Counted from the first letter of the stretch, positions 1 through 13,145 are shown. The stretch: 64,000 bases of DNA from Selaginella tamariscina (GCA_003024785.1 PUQB01000054.1:754075-818074); one strand, 5' to 3'. Numbers and translations: made by a program. The notes: generated by a model from the sequence alone, not told the origin.

Positions 1-132
1 CTGGAGAGAAATGTTGCCGCTCTTTGTACACTTACAGTGTGCGGACAAAGTCCGACAATTTTTCTTACATATTTAATGTTTAGTTTCTTTTATTTAATAA
101 TAGTCTCTAAAGTTTTTTTTATTGATTCTTTG

Positions 133-163
<31 letters not shown>

Positions 164-193
164 CTGAGATGTTGTGAGTATCTTCTTTTTCAG

Positions 194-274
194 GCTTTAG
201 GTGGATGGGTTTGCGTGGTGGTGGCCGGCCGGTGCAGTGCAGTCCATTATATACGGATGCTTCAGATCCTCTAG
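194..274 (+). CDS. possible internal exon of an upstream plus-strand gene
   Basis: An 81-bp stretch, much more GC-rich than its surroundings, is flanked by a pyrimidine-rich acceptor (tcttctttttcag) and a consensus donor (ctag|gtgagt). One frame is open throughout and would encode about 27 residues including RWMGLRGGGRP and PLYTDASDPL. No family is recognised. Bases 1-60 may be the end of the preceding exon of the same gene. It could also be non-coding or a relic. Confidence 0.3.
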   Translation, partial: ALGGWVCVVVAGRCSAVHYIRMLQIL

Positions 275-364
275 GTGAGTTAGTTTTACTTGATAATTAA
301 GTATCATAAACATATATAGAATATACGAGGTTGGTGATCTATCATATTTCATAGCATGTATGTA

Positions 365-2523
365 TTAACACCCAGTCCAGACATCATCTGTTATGTAACT
401 TAACCTCTTGCTAAATCCGCCCTTCTTAAGGGCAAGCTGCTCCTTTAACTTCCCCTTAACTCCTCCACGCCAGTTAAGCCCATTAACGAACCGATGATTG
501 TTAACCTTCCCAAGCGTATACCACGTCGGCTCCGGTGGTAGCTTCTTAAACCTCCCAAACTTCCATCTCAAAAACTTGACATCTTTCTTCCACTGGCGCT
601 TCGCCTCTTGTAACCTCCGTACGGTTGAGTTGAGGTTGAGGAGCAGAATGTAGGGGCCTGGTTTGGAAGGGTTAATCTCTAAGGCTTTCTCTGCGGCAAT
701 CTTGCCGAGTTTGACGTCGCCATGCAGCCGACATCCACCCAGTAAGCTTGTCCATTCTGTATCCCCTGGTTCATACTCCATGCTCTCTATCACTCTCTTG
801 GCACTCTTGAGATACCCAGCACGAGCTAGTACATATATCAAACACCTGTAGTGTTCGATCCCGGGGTGTATCCCGTAATCCACCTTCATAGACCGGAAAA
901 CCTCGGTTCCTTGTTCGTGGTAACCGCCCGACCACAGGCGGACAAGATCGACAGTAACGTTATAGTGTTGGGCGTGACCCCATCAAGCTGCATGTTCCTG
1001 AAGAACTTCAAGGCCTGCCCGGCGTGTCCGTAGAGACCATGGGCGGCTATGAGTGAGTTACAGTACCACGCTACAGGAGCTCCTCAGTACAAACTTCTTG
1101 ATGTTCTTAGAGTTGGCACATCTGGCATACATGTTGAGGAGTGCGATCTGGATGCCTGGCGAGTGGTAGAGTTCCTTATCGGACGACCTTATCTGTGACT
1201 GAATCCGTCTCCCTTGGTCTACATCCCCAAGCCGCGCACACGCGCCGAGAATACTCGTGAATGTTGCCTCGTCCGGCTCGATTCCTCCGCGGGTTCCCAT
1301 CTTTCCAAAGAAGTTGAGAGCGTCAGTCGCCTCACCTGAGTGTACGTATGCCGCAAGCATCCCATTCCACGACACCACGTCTCGAGTTTCGTCGGGAATG
1401 CGATCGAAGACTTCCTTGGCCTTCATTAGACTCCCGCATTTTGTATACATGTTCATCAGGGAGTTCATCAAAACAACGCCTGGTCGTGGATCGGTTAGAA
1501 GAATTCTCTCATGTATCCGACACCCATCCGTGAGAGCTTCTTCCCCCAGTGCAGAACAGACCGTAAGCACGCTCGTGAACGTCACGTTGTTGGCTGCACG
1601 CCTTCGAGGCACATTCTATGGTACAGTTCTAGTCCCTTTGAGATCTCATCAACTTGGGCATACGCAGCAATCATCGCAGTCCAGCTTACCACACTCTTCC
1701 GCTCGATGCCCATGAAGACTTCCTCGGCGTCCTTGAGGCTTCCACATCTCGCATACATGTTTACAAGAGCAGAAGATACCGCATCGTCCTGTTGGACGCC
1801 GCTGGAGAGGACAACCCCGTGAACCGACTTGAGAGTCTTGAGGGTCGAGCACGCAGCAATCGCTGTGGAGAATGAAAACTCGTCGGGTTGAATCCCCTCG
1901 GAATGCATCCTGTGGTAGAGATCGATAGCCTCGTTGGTATGCCCAGCTCGGGCATACGCTGCAAGCATCGCATTCCATGCGATAATGTCCTTTTCTGGCA
2001 TGCTACTGAACATGTTTCGCGCTTCGTTTACATGTCCGGATTTGGCATACATATTCAGAATCGCAGTCTCGACAACAAGGTTGCAGTTCAACTGCCCGGA
2101 GAGAACTCCGGAGTGGATTTCTTTACCTGTTTCGAGGTCCCCGATATAAGCGCATGCACCAAGAACACTTGCCAGGATGAAACAGTCGGGCTTGACGTCT
2201 CCGTTTTTCTGCATTCTGTGGAAGAGCTCAATGGCTTCAGAGGGGTGGCCCTTCTGGGCATATGCCGAGATCATGAGTCCCCAAGAGAAGACATTCCGGA
2301 TCGGTATTGATTCAAACGCTAGCCTTGCGTCTTCGATGCTCCCGCATTTGCCATACATTTGTACCAGCAGGTTCCCCAGGAAGGAATCGTGTGAGTGAGC
2401 TGTGGAGATTATATGTGCATGGATCTTCTTGCCTTGAGACAATGTCCTGGTGTTCCCACATTGCCGGAGGAGAGCTGCATAATTTGCCTGGGAAGGATTA
2501 GTGCCAAGATGGTTGGGCTTCTT
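365..2523 (-). pseudogene. PLS-class PPR protein, broken by frameshifts, DYW domain lost
   Basis: A pentatricopeptide-repeat protein, a family of RNA-binding organelle proteins that act in RNA editing or processing. The N-terminal part (2523-1582) begins near YAALLRQCGN, then GKKIHAHIIS and alternating P, L and S repeats (MYGKCGSIEDAR, SWGLMISAYAQKG, MYARCGSLKDAEEVF). Reading then passes to another frame at about 1595 (1612-1058), again near 1080, and again near 930 before the C-terminal part (889-365). That part holds the E1/E2 motifs (WTSLLGGCRLHGDVKLG) and a PG-box-like stretch (KLPPEPTWYTLGKVNNHRFVNG), then stops before any deaminase HxE or CxxC, so no catalytic DYW domain remains. The 1595 break looks like one missing base. 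In-frame stop 2524-2526 closes the 5' end without an ATG, so the true start is unknown or lies across an intron. It is either a pseudogene or a gene with consensus errors. Confidence 0.85.
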
Positions 2524-2579
2524 CTAAGCTATCTATGTGAAGAGTGCAGAAGAGTCTGTACTTCAAGTAGTGAACATTG

Positions 2580-5500
2580 CGTATGAACACTGAGCTGATC
2601 ATTAAAATATTTGACTGGGCTTGACTTGTTATTGACCAAATGGCATTGACGAACATTGACTCGCGCTGTATGCTATGTTCCAGTCATATTCCATAAAATG
2701 CAATTATTGTAATACATAACAATTATAAATTTAATAAAAATTAACGTTTAGAGTTTATACTTGTAATTAAGAAAATAAAAGAAATTCTAAATTTATATTT
2801 TTACTTGTGTTCATGCGCTAATAAAACGTAAATAATAGTTATAAATTTGATAAAAATCCTGAGGGTAAGTAAGAATATAAATTCTTCTAATTATAAAATT
2901 TTAAAATACTTAGTTATTTCATTGACCAATAAATTATGTAACAATTACTATAGTTGGAATAATTATTAATACAATGGATAAATAATATGGTTTAAACATA
3001 TAAAAATCCTAAGGAAAAATAAGGTTTTAGATTAGAAAGTTTATTCTTGTAATTAAGAAAATAAAAGGAATTTAAAACTAATATCTTTGGTTGTGTTACA
3101 TACTATATATGGCTTAATTAAAATTAAAAACAGAATTATAAATTTGATGAAAATCCTAAGGTTTTGGATTAAAGCGTTTATTCTTATAATTAAGAATATA
3201 AAAGAAATTAAAAAAGACACACCCTTTAAGGTTATGAATTATCTTGTAATTAAGAAATTTAAAAATAATCTTTTTAATTATTCATTAAGCAATAAATTAT
3301 GTAACAATTATTAATTTATTAGATAAATGGTGGAATAAATATTTTATAATGAATAAATAATATGGTTTACCAAACATTGTAATAGATTTGCTGTTAATAT
3401 GATTCATTATATAATTTATATATAGTAATGTATTTGAATATATTAATTTTTAATAACTTTATTTAAAAATTTATGATTTTGTTTTATTTGTCTGAAACTT
3501 TGTTTTTGAAAAAATTGTTGAATAAAGTTTTTTAAAAATATTTACCTTTTGTTAAAAAAATTATTTTCATTTTTATTTTTAACATGTTTTATTGTGCCTT
3601 ATTTTAACTGTAGGAGTATGAGCATGTGCTTGCTTGAAAGGTTTCCTGCATGCTATATCGGGTTCAGATCTTATTTTATATTATAAGTAAAATTAAATAT
3701 AATATATAATCGAAATAAAGGTTTAATTCTTTTTATTAATTTGATTAAAGTTGCATTATATAACATGTTTAATTAATAATTAATTTGAAATAATAAAGAG
3801 ACTCGAAATAAAAAATTTAATCGTAAATACCATGATATATTATTGTATACACACAGATGCACACATGCACACACCAATACATTGAGTAAATGACATGGTA
3901 ACCTCACACCAATAACACTTGCTTAAACATGTATTGTATATTTTATAATTAATTATTTATAATCACAACTTTGAATAAATTATTGAATTAAATACATAAA
4001 TTTGGAGTTGTTGTTATCTTTATCATTTTAATTTATACTATTTTAAAACATTTATTTTTCCTTATTATTTTTAATCATGCATGTCATTTCATCTTTCACA
4101 ACCAATTATAAATAATCAATAATCATTGATTATATGTTCATCACCAATGTTTTTTTTTTTTTTTTAATATATATGTAAATTTATTATTATTATATCTTTA
4201 AAATGTCAACCCTATAGAGTTATTATTTTTTTGAGTAACTTTGTTCATGTTAGAATTGAGCATTTAATAATTCACTTTTAAATATGTTTAAATAATAAAC
4301 TTTTATTATAACAATTAACCTTATTAAATAAATTCATTTGAGTTGGAAACAAAATACATATTTCAAACTTTTAAGAAAATAAAATACACATAGAACAAAT
4401 GTTATTATGTAATGTATTAAAAAGTTATGTAATTTTTATTAATTAGTATTTTTAATTTGAACCTTATTACATTTTAACTTAATTAATCATTACATGAAGA
4501 ACATTATTTTATAATAAAAATAATTATTTTATTGATTTTTAAGTAAAGCACGAATGAAGAAAACATAAGTTATGAGAGTTGTTTTTTATATTATAAATCA
4601 AATTTAAGTTTGTTATTAAAATAATAATAATAACAAATACCAAATAAATAAATAAAATAAAATAATGGATTGTTTATAAGTGGTAATGACCCATGTATAA
4701 GATTTCTTATTTAAATAAGATAAATTCTTAATATTAATAATTTTTATTTGTCCTTAATTATAAAGATGTATTTTTATCCTCATATAAATCTTGTTCATGT
4801 ATATTAAAAATAAAGTTTAAAATTTAATTTTATATAATTAAATAACATTATAAAATCAAATGAACCACATATTAATTTTGCATTTTGTAAGATTTATTGT
4901 TGTTATATCATTTTATAGTTGTAAATCTTAAATTTTTATTATGTACTCTACTTTTATACCAAGAAAATCATAAGCTTAATATTAAATAAATTAAATTATA
5001 CTTTATATAACCTTATTTTTAATTATACGATTATGTTTTCAGTACTAGTTCCTTGAAAATAATAATGAATGATTAACATTAAAGATTTTAATGAAATGTA
5101 ATTGTTTAAAATAGAATAATAAATTCTTCATTTATTAAAGAATCTTCTTAATAAATTATAACTTATGTATTTTAATTTTTAAAAAATTTATAAACCTTTA
5201 TCACGTAATAGTGCAAACACATTATCTTATAAGAAGATTTGTGAAGAATTAATTTTCTTTATGTGGTCAATTGACATTTATTCTATATATTTTTTGTTAG
5301 GTTCAAAGGTTCTATAAACTTAAAATAAAAGCCAAATAAGAAATTATTCTTAATAAATTTTTTTTCCAAGCTAATATGACATGGTATATCATTAAATTCT
5401 TTATAATATTTATACATAATAAATTTTATGATTGCTAGTACAATTTTTAATCACATTGACACTTCTTTTAAACATATGTATTACAACCCAAACACACCAA

Positions 5501-6050
5501 TTATTAATTTTATAACAAAGCAATGAGTTTTTTAATGCACCATTAAATAAATATTTAAGCTAGTTAAGCTAGTTGATTGACTTTGTTATAGGTCAAACTT
5601 AAGTACATGTGGTTGAAACAATAATAATGATTAATCTATTGAGAGAAAATATAATTAAGTTGGCTTAAATTATTTTATGAAAAGTTATCACATGCTTTTG
5701 TTAAAATTATTAACTTTTTGAAAGGAAAAAATTTAACCTAAGTTTTTCACATTCCATTAGATGTATTCCAATGTGTCGCATTGTTTAATTGACTTTTGTG
5801 AGTAATTTTTTAATTTTAAAAACACATTCATTAAGCAATAAGAATTATCATATAAAGAAAGTTAGAATAGACCATACTTTGAAATTATGATGATGGATTT
5901 ATAAAATATATCTTAATGATTTTTAAACTTTATTATTACTATATAGTGCCTTTTACACAATATTTAAAAATCACTTTGTAAGCTTTTCTTTATTTAATTT
6001 ATAATAAAACAAAATATATCAAATACATTATTATATATGTGTATTTGGTT
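2580..6050. other. AT-rich intergenic spacer
   Basis: About 3.5 kb of very AT-rich DNA with short A/T runs and no coding-like frame. It includes the diverged repeat annotated separately and a T19 run near 4150. Small open frames here have A/T-driven composition and no recognisable domain. I see no gene or RNA. Confidence 0.7.
2726..3372. repeat. diverged tandem repeat, period about 360 bp
   Basis: Segments recur in the same order. cttgtaattaagaaaataaaa occurs near 2759 and 3047, with a variant near 3184. aataaattatgtaacaatta occurs near 2929 and 3289, each followed by a copy of ggataaataatatggttta or a close variant. ataaatttgatgaaaatcct and its ataaatttgataaaaatcct variant occur near 2843 and 3139. 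Spacing of about 360 bp suggests two or more old tandem copies of an AT-rich unit. No coding capacity is seen. Confidence 0.55.
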
Positions 6051-6650
6051 ATCGGGAACTCTACATGCTAGATGGGTTGACTTAGGTGGTCTTGATGATC
6101 ATTAGGATGTTGTTGCCAATGCCCAATCTTGAGGTTCTAAGTTAGGGGTCCGACCGTTACTTAGGATGTACTAGAAGGTGTAATAGTGGCCTCTGCCTGG
6201 ATGTCATAAGGGTCCGTGTACTAGTGGAGTGAAACTCCCCTTTTATTGGTGTGCGGGTCGTTGAGGTGGGAGCAAGAAGAGAGAGAAAGGAGGATGGGAA
6301 TGGCAACAATAAACAGAAAAGATGTATATATTGCTACTTAAAGATACAAGGTGGCCCCTTTTGCAACAAGACACACAAGAAGATGAATTAGAAGGACTCC
6401 TACTCATTGCTTACCTTCCTACTTATATAATGGGTTGGATGGTACTAGGATGTAGAACATATGGCACTCCCTCACTAACCCGCCGCCCTATCCCATGGTC
6501 TTATCTTACTGACTTAATGCACCTCTCTCACATGTGCCGTCTTTAGTACCTTGGTAGTTGGTCCGGATGATCGGATTTAACATGTTATTAGCACCATCTA
6601 ACAATCGGTGTTGTCAGTTTGTACCTACTATACGTCCCCACTCCTCCATT
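6050..6650. other. GC-richer island, possible transposon or LTR fragment
   Basis: The base composition changes sharply against both flanks. The stretch holds near-balanced sequence with a polypurine run (gagagagaaaggaggatggg, about 6278-6297) and (t)aacatgttatta near 6579. A 74-codon open frame (6322-6546) shows no domain I recognise. The layout (polypurine run next to an unrelated block) resembles the end of a retroelement, but I find neither paired LTRs nor a target duplication. Confidence 0.3.
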
Positions 6651-7990
6651 TGGCCTTCCTTATGAATTGCCACTTAACTAGACATTTAAACATCAATATT
6701 ATTTATATTGTACATATAAATGCAACCCGAAGGTAAACATCTTTTAACATCAACATCAACAATTGTTTGGATCAACTCATGTGAGCTTCATGTCCCTCAA
6801 ATATTAGTTATTTTTCAATGTATAATATAATAATTATATATAATTAAATAATACATTTATGATATTAAATTATTAATAATATTGATTACTCATAATATTA
6901 CTTATAACAAAGCGGAAGTTTTGTATATTCTAAGATAAGATTAATTATTATTTTAAAAAAAAATTAATTATCTATGCAATTATTTAATGGGTGAGCAAGA
7001 CGATTACTATCAACTATAATGTTGTGAATAATTGATTTGTTATTTTAGTTTGATGTGATAAATGATCACATTAAGAGGTCCTAAATATGTTGTAATAATT
7101 TGTATATATTATGTGCATGCTTCTTCAAGCACATATATGAAGAACATATTCTTAAGATAATTAGATTCGATAAATATGAAAATATAAAATAAAACTCATT
7201 TATTAACCAAAAATAATCATGTCATAAGAAAATATGATATTTTAAATTTATGTGTGTGTTTGGGATTCCTATGTATCATCTCATGGATCTGAAGATACAA
7301 ACTAAATATTTTCATTATTTCATATAGAACCAATTGTTAACTTTAAATATTATTAAATTAATAAACTATAGTTTAATAAATGTTTAATGGCACTAACATC
7401 ACTTAATAATAATCCATCACAAATGATTAAGTTAGTTAAAGTTAACAACAAGAATTAATCATTTATAACTTTTTAATTATTGACGGCCCCCATTTTTTAT
7501 GTTTTCTTCTCATGTTTTTCTATATTATTCATAAATACGATATCTTGACCACGTCATTGTATACCGATGATGTCCAATTATACAAATATTTAATAAGTAA
7601 ATTGTATAAAAAACACTTGCATCTTATTATGAGTTATGCTAAATTCACATAGTATTCACTCACCAAAATCTACTTCAATATTCAAATCTTCACCTAACAT
7701 TATTAAATTTATTGCTGTACTTTATAATTTCATATTTAAAAAAAATTGTGTACTTTAAAATTTGAGTGTAAATTTCAAATAAAATTAAAATCAAAACTTG
7801 AAAATTCAATATTCCAAACCCATGAAAATCGTCCTAAGATTGAATGCTCAACTTAATTAAAAGGATTATGAAACCTGCCATTAAATTTGCTATGTTGATC
7901 ATTACATATAATAGATACCTATTATGCTTAATATATTCCTTAAGCTAAATAAATAATACCTCGAATATTCCGATGGTATATGCTACACCA
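6650..7990. other. AT-rich spacer 3' of TSR1
   Basis: AT-rich sequence with no gene-like frame. The TSR1 3' UTR and polyadenylation site must lie in the upper part, but no single signal stands out among the many A/T runs. Confidence 0.6.
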
Positions 7991-7996
7991 GGTAGT

Positions 7997-8787
7997 CTAG
8001 TTACTGCTCTCTGACCACTTTGGATATACACGCTTGTATAAGTTCACACATACGGCGTCTCTTTGCTGCACAACTCCATCAAATACACACTTCATGGCCC
8101 CTATAACAAGTTGAAAATTAGTCGGCGTGTGTCAAAAGACGTACATCTCTCTCTCTCTCACACACACCCTGCGAGCGTGTATATGTGCATACACACTCTT
8201 GAAAGTACATTCAAATGCATGTGTGCAGCTGCACACACACACACACACACACACCACACACACACATGCACATAGAACGAAACTAACCATGTGTGCCCAC
8301 GGGCTCCATAATTCGACCACGCCTTCCATATTTCGTCCATAACTCCAGCGGCTGCTCAACGAAATCTCTAATTAGACATACACATTAGACAAAATGTGTG
8401 GCGTACACACGTATATATACATGTAAGGGCGTATGTATATCCACGATAGTATCAAGTAATTATCACTACTAGAGTAAATGTAATATGAAAATGTAGGTTT
8501 CACATATATTACCTTAAACCATCGAACATCCTCCGGTTATGGAACATATACCGCACGATAGCTTTTCGTTTAGTAACCTTCAGAGGATACCTGTCCAAAA
8601 ACATTAAAAGATTTAACACAAAGATTGTATATATACTGTACATGTGATCTATTATAACAATACCCGGACAGAATTATTTTCTTTAATATTATTCTGTCTG
8701 GATCAGAATTTCTTATGTTTCCGGAAGCAACAAAACTTAAATCTAAACAAAACGAAAAACAATCAATCGTCTATATATACAAGACTG

Positions 8788-8849
<62 letters not shown>

Positions 8850-11800
8850 GACCTTTCTCCCCACTTTTAAAAACTATAAGCGGTGAAGGAGGGAAATGAA
8901 CAGGTAGAAATGCGGAGGCCACTGAGAAACGTCCTGGGTGCAAGAAACGTTCATATTTATGCTTGTTCATGTTATTGTCGTCTGTTGAGAATATAGGCCT
9001 GCATCAAATACAAAACATTGACATTTACATTATACGTGCGTATAACGAATATATATATATATATATGTACCTAAACATCCTACAGTGTTTGCCCGTGTGT
9101 TTTCTTATATATTATATATATGAGTGTGTACCTGATTACATATGAACGAAAGCCTGTATGAAACACCAACGCATCTTTAGATTTGATAGGCTCCGTATAA
9201 CTGTCGTGCTTCTTTATACTACCAAAGAAACAAGAGAACTAAAATCATTGCATCAAAAAATAATGATCAATAAAATAAATATGAACCTTTACATATGCTA
9301 TGTACCTGAAATGAAGAACGGACATCTTGGATTCGTGTTGAAATAAACCACAGGCCACGACGGGGCACGTTTGATAATTTTCCAATAGAATTGCTGCAGT
9401 TTTGCTCGGGAAATTCTTAATACGAAGTTTCACGTATTTCCCAACTTCGACCTTTATGAGTACCGAGGTAATAAAATAAACATTTGTATAATAAGAACAG
9501 TCATGAGAGTTATTCACCTGAAATAGGAGATCTACGTCGTTGGATTTCCCAATAACGTGTTTCCTTGTCCTGTTGAAGTTGTCAAAAGCAAAGACCCTGG
9601 CATATTCCGGAGGTAAAGATTCCTGGTATAAGCAAGATTAAGCACATACTGTGAATACGTATGTACATATACAATTATATACGTATGTATGAGCATATAA
9701 GTGTGTTGTGTGTGTGTGTGTGTGAATTTGGATATGTTTGTATACGAGTAAGAAATTTTGAGAAAAAAGAATAATTAGATAGAAGAATGAGGGGTATCTA
9801 CATATTTGCTCATACTACTGTTTCGAGTACATATCACAACACACAAACACACCTTTGGATCCCATGCAGAGGTGCGGAAGGATTTCAAACCTCTGTATCG
9901 TGAAAATCGCTGTCTTGCAGGCATGTCCATAGGTGAATCCACCTCGTCCGGAAATTCTGAGCATATACTTTTTATTATTACAAAGACTACTAAATACATA
10001 TGTATCAAATATCAAATATATAAAGCCCAATCAACATTAATATATACCAGCTTATATATTGTATAGTACCTTCGTCATTTTGCACAGCATCTTTGAGTCG
10101 TTTTATTTCTTCTCTTTGTTGCTCCATGGTTAAAGTTTCATCATCCTGTTAAAATAAGGATTACACACACACACACAGATATATATATATATATATATAT
10201 ATAATGTATATATATATGTATATAAGATGTGTATTATTACGATAATACCATCATTTCACTCGTTTCTTGCTCATCGTCGTATATAGTCCCTTCATCTTCA
10301 GATAAATCACTTGGGGCATCGTCAGCTTCTTCACATTCCATGTCGTCCATGTCAGCATTTTCATCATCATCGCTCAAGTCTTCACCTTCCGATTCATCTA
10401 CTATCCAGGCTGCCTACACAAAGGAAACACATACGTACATAAACAGACGTACATGGATACTTAAACACCAAATATTGATTATTCGATACCTGATATGTAG
10501 AAGTCCCTTTGGGAAGGTGCCGTTTTCTTCCGAGTTTTATTTTTTAAGTGCTCGGCTTGTGCTAGCTCCTCTTTTGTTGGCCATGTCTAAATAAACCATT
10601 TAATAAGTGAATATAATAATAATATACTAAATATACAATATAAATTATGTGTGTATGCATCTGGCAGATGAATGATTAAATTGTGTGTGTGTGCGGTTAT
10701 AATTGCAGTTACCTGCTCCCCAGCGAGCGTATCAGGTAAATTCTCAACAGTAAGCGGTTCTTGCAGGTCCGGATCTGGTAATATAGTCTGTAGAACAAAT
10801 ACCACCCATAACATCACAAATATAACCATTATAATAAACCTAAACGGTATTATATTTCCAATACGATGGTTAAAATTGTGTGATGTACTTGCCTTCACAG
10901 TGTCTATGGCCATGCTTTTATCATTTGAAGTTAATGGAAAAGGATCTTCGAGAACTTGTATTTCCTCTATCTGAAAATCACCGACTCCTGAAACATGAAC
11001 CTGCAAAGAGACACACACACATATACGTATGCATTAATATATATTAGTTTGAATGGACCAAAATGGAGGCACGTGGATGTGTATTCTGTTAAATATGAAT
11101 TTATATATGCTTTTATTACCAGTTGATTGACGGAAATGCTTTGCTCTCGCACGTAGCCAGACACAACAAGTGTTCCTGATGTTGGTGTATCAATACCTTG
11201 TTCAAACGACAGCTACAAATATATAAATAAATAAATTACCAAAAATTAACAGTGAACAAATTAAATATATATTTTTAAAATACTTCGGAAAAACAACCTG
11301 TTCAGAAATCACATATGGACGTTGTGAACGCCACTGTAAATGAGAAGAACGCTTCTCACAATATGCCTGAGTATCTGCAAGACTGCGTGCTAAGGAGATA
11401 TGGACATTTATGTTATCCTATATGTGTACCGGTGTATGTATATACCTGTTGCGATTCCTCGGCGGTATCACCATTGTAAATCTTGCTCTCAGATGGAAAC
11501 TCTAACTCAACACGTTCAATACAGAGTTTCCTGACATCCGAACGCTTCTTAATTGGCACTTCATCCAGCCCCTATGAGGATATCTTAAAATTAAATTATG
11601 CATACATATATAAGCACGCGCAGACATCACAGATACATTACAAACACACACATATAGTTTTCTCTTACCAGTACAATACCGACTGTAGTTGGTAGCCCTG
11701 AGCCCTTAACATGGAAAGAATTATGTTCCCACTACGGTCGATATATTCCTCACCATTCTCATGTGTTGCTGGAAATACAAAAGCAACAATATCTGCAACC

Positions 11801-13004
11801 TGTGACCATATCTATGAGTTTCAAGACTAAAAATGTACAGAGAGAGAGAAAGAGAGACGTTATCTTAAAACAAGAATCTACCTTTGCAACTTGTAGACAC
11901 GTCTGAAGATCATCTCGTGGTGCTTCCAGAACCTAGAACAAACAGGAATAAGTACGTAGCACTAACAGTATTATACACAGACGTGTATGTGTATATGTGG
12001 AACTTACAGTTAATCTAAATTTGTGCCTACAAACACAGACGGGTGCAAAATTCCCTTTAGTGGAAGTTTCCATTTCCATGCCATCAACAGATGACTCATC
12101 GGTTGCCACAAGAATTCTCTGTCTGAGAGTGCCAGTTTGAACTCGAGCAGATAAAGGTATGAGAGCCTGATTAAATCCAATATAGATAAGAATCTATTAA
12201 ACTATTACATACTGCTTGTTATGATTTCTTAGTTATACATGTAAGTATGTAGATTAATACAAATTTTTTTATATATGTACCAGTATACGAGGAGGGATTT
12301 TGTCTCCTTTGATTCCCCGCTTCTCAGCCAATAAAAGGGCCCGTTTGTGATCTCGAATCTACAAAACAAACATAATTCATCAACCCGAATGTAACAGCTA
12401 CAGAAAGTCTTCAATATTAATGTATACATAGCTTCAAATTCAGTTACATGCAAATATAATATATATATACACAACGGACATCACCCAGAAACACAAAGTA
12501 AGATTGAGAAATGGTCGTAAATACTGTCTCCCTCCCCTCCCAGTGTTTCCGTGTGTGTAATAGATGTGAATGCAGTTCTTATATATTCCTCATATATGTA
12601 ATATACAGACACATACGTGTGTTTGAAATACAGTAATGATTCATACATTTCTACAATTTCATTAACCTGAATGCAACACAAATACATTTTTAATATACAC
12701 TTACAAACACACACACACACTAAGGTATGTCTGGTTCTATACAAGAGCTGTCTCTCTCTCTCTCTCTCATGCAACTTAATTAATATAGATATTATATAAC
12801 TGAAACCTGTATGTAAAAGCTTCTGTTAACACACAAACACACGCCTAACGTGCGTAGATACACACATATGTAATAATGGGATATTTTGATGATTATCTTT
12901 ACATTTTTGCTCCTTTGAATGCGGAGACCTTTGGCGGTTTGCTGGACTGTGACATTCTTTTGGAGATTTTCTCACCTGCAAAACAAGTGAATTGAGCTCC
13001 TGAA

Positions 13005-13051
<47 letters not shown>

Positions 13052-13145
13052 CTTGCTTCTTGGCGCCGAGCTTGTGATCGCGCCGTGAAGATTTGGAGGC
13101 GAATCGCGTCTTATGCGCTTTGTTCTTCTGCGCCCTGCCAGTCAT
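7997..13145 (-). CDS. TSR1: pre-rRNA-processing protein TSR1 homolog, about 23 exons
   Basis: TSR1 is the BMS1-related factor that binds maturing 40S subunits in nucleolus and cytoplasm; it lacks GTPase motifs. The start [15 protein letters not shown] (13145) matches the family N-terminus. Exons (-): 13145-13052, 12975-12903, 12358-12281, 12166-12008, 11932-11882, 11799-11669, 11571-11446, 11366-11298, 11212-11120, 11000-10893, 10787-10713, 10586-10490, 10413-10249, 10145-10070, 9956-9853, 9622-9518, 9451-9306, 9218-9132, 8998-8853, 8742-8664, 8590-8513, 8351-8288, 8100-7997. Family blocks appear in order: [53 protein letters not shown], an acidic stretch (exon 13), [68 protein letters not shown]. 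The protein is about 770 residues, normal for plants. Intron 10 is GC-AG. Four one-base frame breaks lie at homopolymers (11696-11698, 10523-10526, 8533-8536, 8098-8101). The exon 2/3 phase does not fit, so a small exon may be missed. Confidence 0.93.
8147..8273 (-). repeat. intronic (GT)n/(GA)n microsatellites, TSR1 intron 22
   Basis: On the sense (minus) strand a GT-rich run (8273-8231) is followed by GTGTGTGAGAGAG (8168-8147). The intron runs from donor 8287 to acceptor about 8101. Open frames across this tract on both strands are microsatellite artefacts. Confidence 0.85.
8788..8849 (-). repeat. (GT)n(GA)n microsatellite at the 5' end of TSR1 intron 19
   Basis: Sense strand: the donor GTCTGTGTG (from 8852) runs straight into (GT)n and then a long (GA)n to 8788, so the splice donor is almost continuous with the microsatellite. 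Confidence 0.9.
10158..10224. repeat. (CA)n(AT)n microsatellite, TSR1 intron 13
   Basis: A (CA) run followed by a long (AT)n tract and further ATGTATAT copies lies between exons 14 and 13. It is non-coding. Confidence 0.85.
13007..13051 (-). repeat. (GT)n(GA)n microsatellite forming the 5' end of TSR1 intron 1
   Basis: Exon 1 ends CAAG at 13052 and the intron begins with an uninterrupted GT run that passes into a GA run on the sense strand, so the splice donor is itself the first unit of the microsatellite. Length change here would place several GT dinucleotides next to the splice site. Confidence 0.9.

Noticed and set aside
3087..3314. 75-codon frame in AT-rich DNA
   Set aside because: K/I/N-rich translation of AT repeat sequence; it falls inside the diverged tandem repeat.
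8063..8359. Open frames on both strands around 8.1-8.3 kb
   Set aside because: They are made of CA/CT microsatellite (TH, CV and RE repeats) in a TSR1 intron.
12481..13047. Open frames over 12.5-13.0 kb, minus strand
   Set aside because: Microsatellite-driven RE/CV repeats and intron text; only the TSR1 exon 2 part is real, and in another frame.
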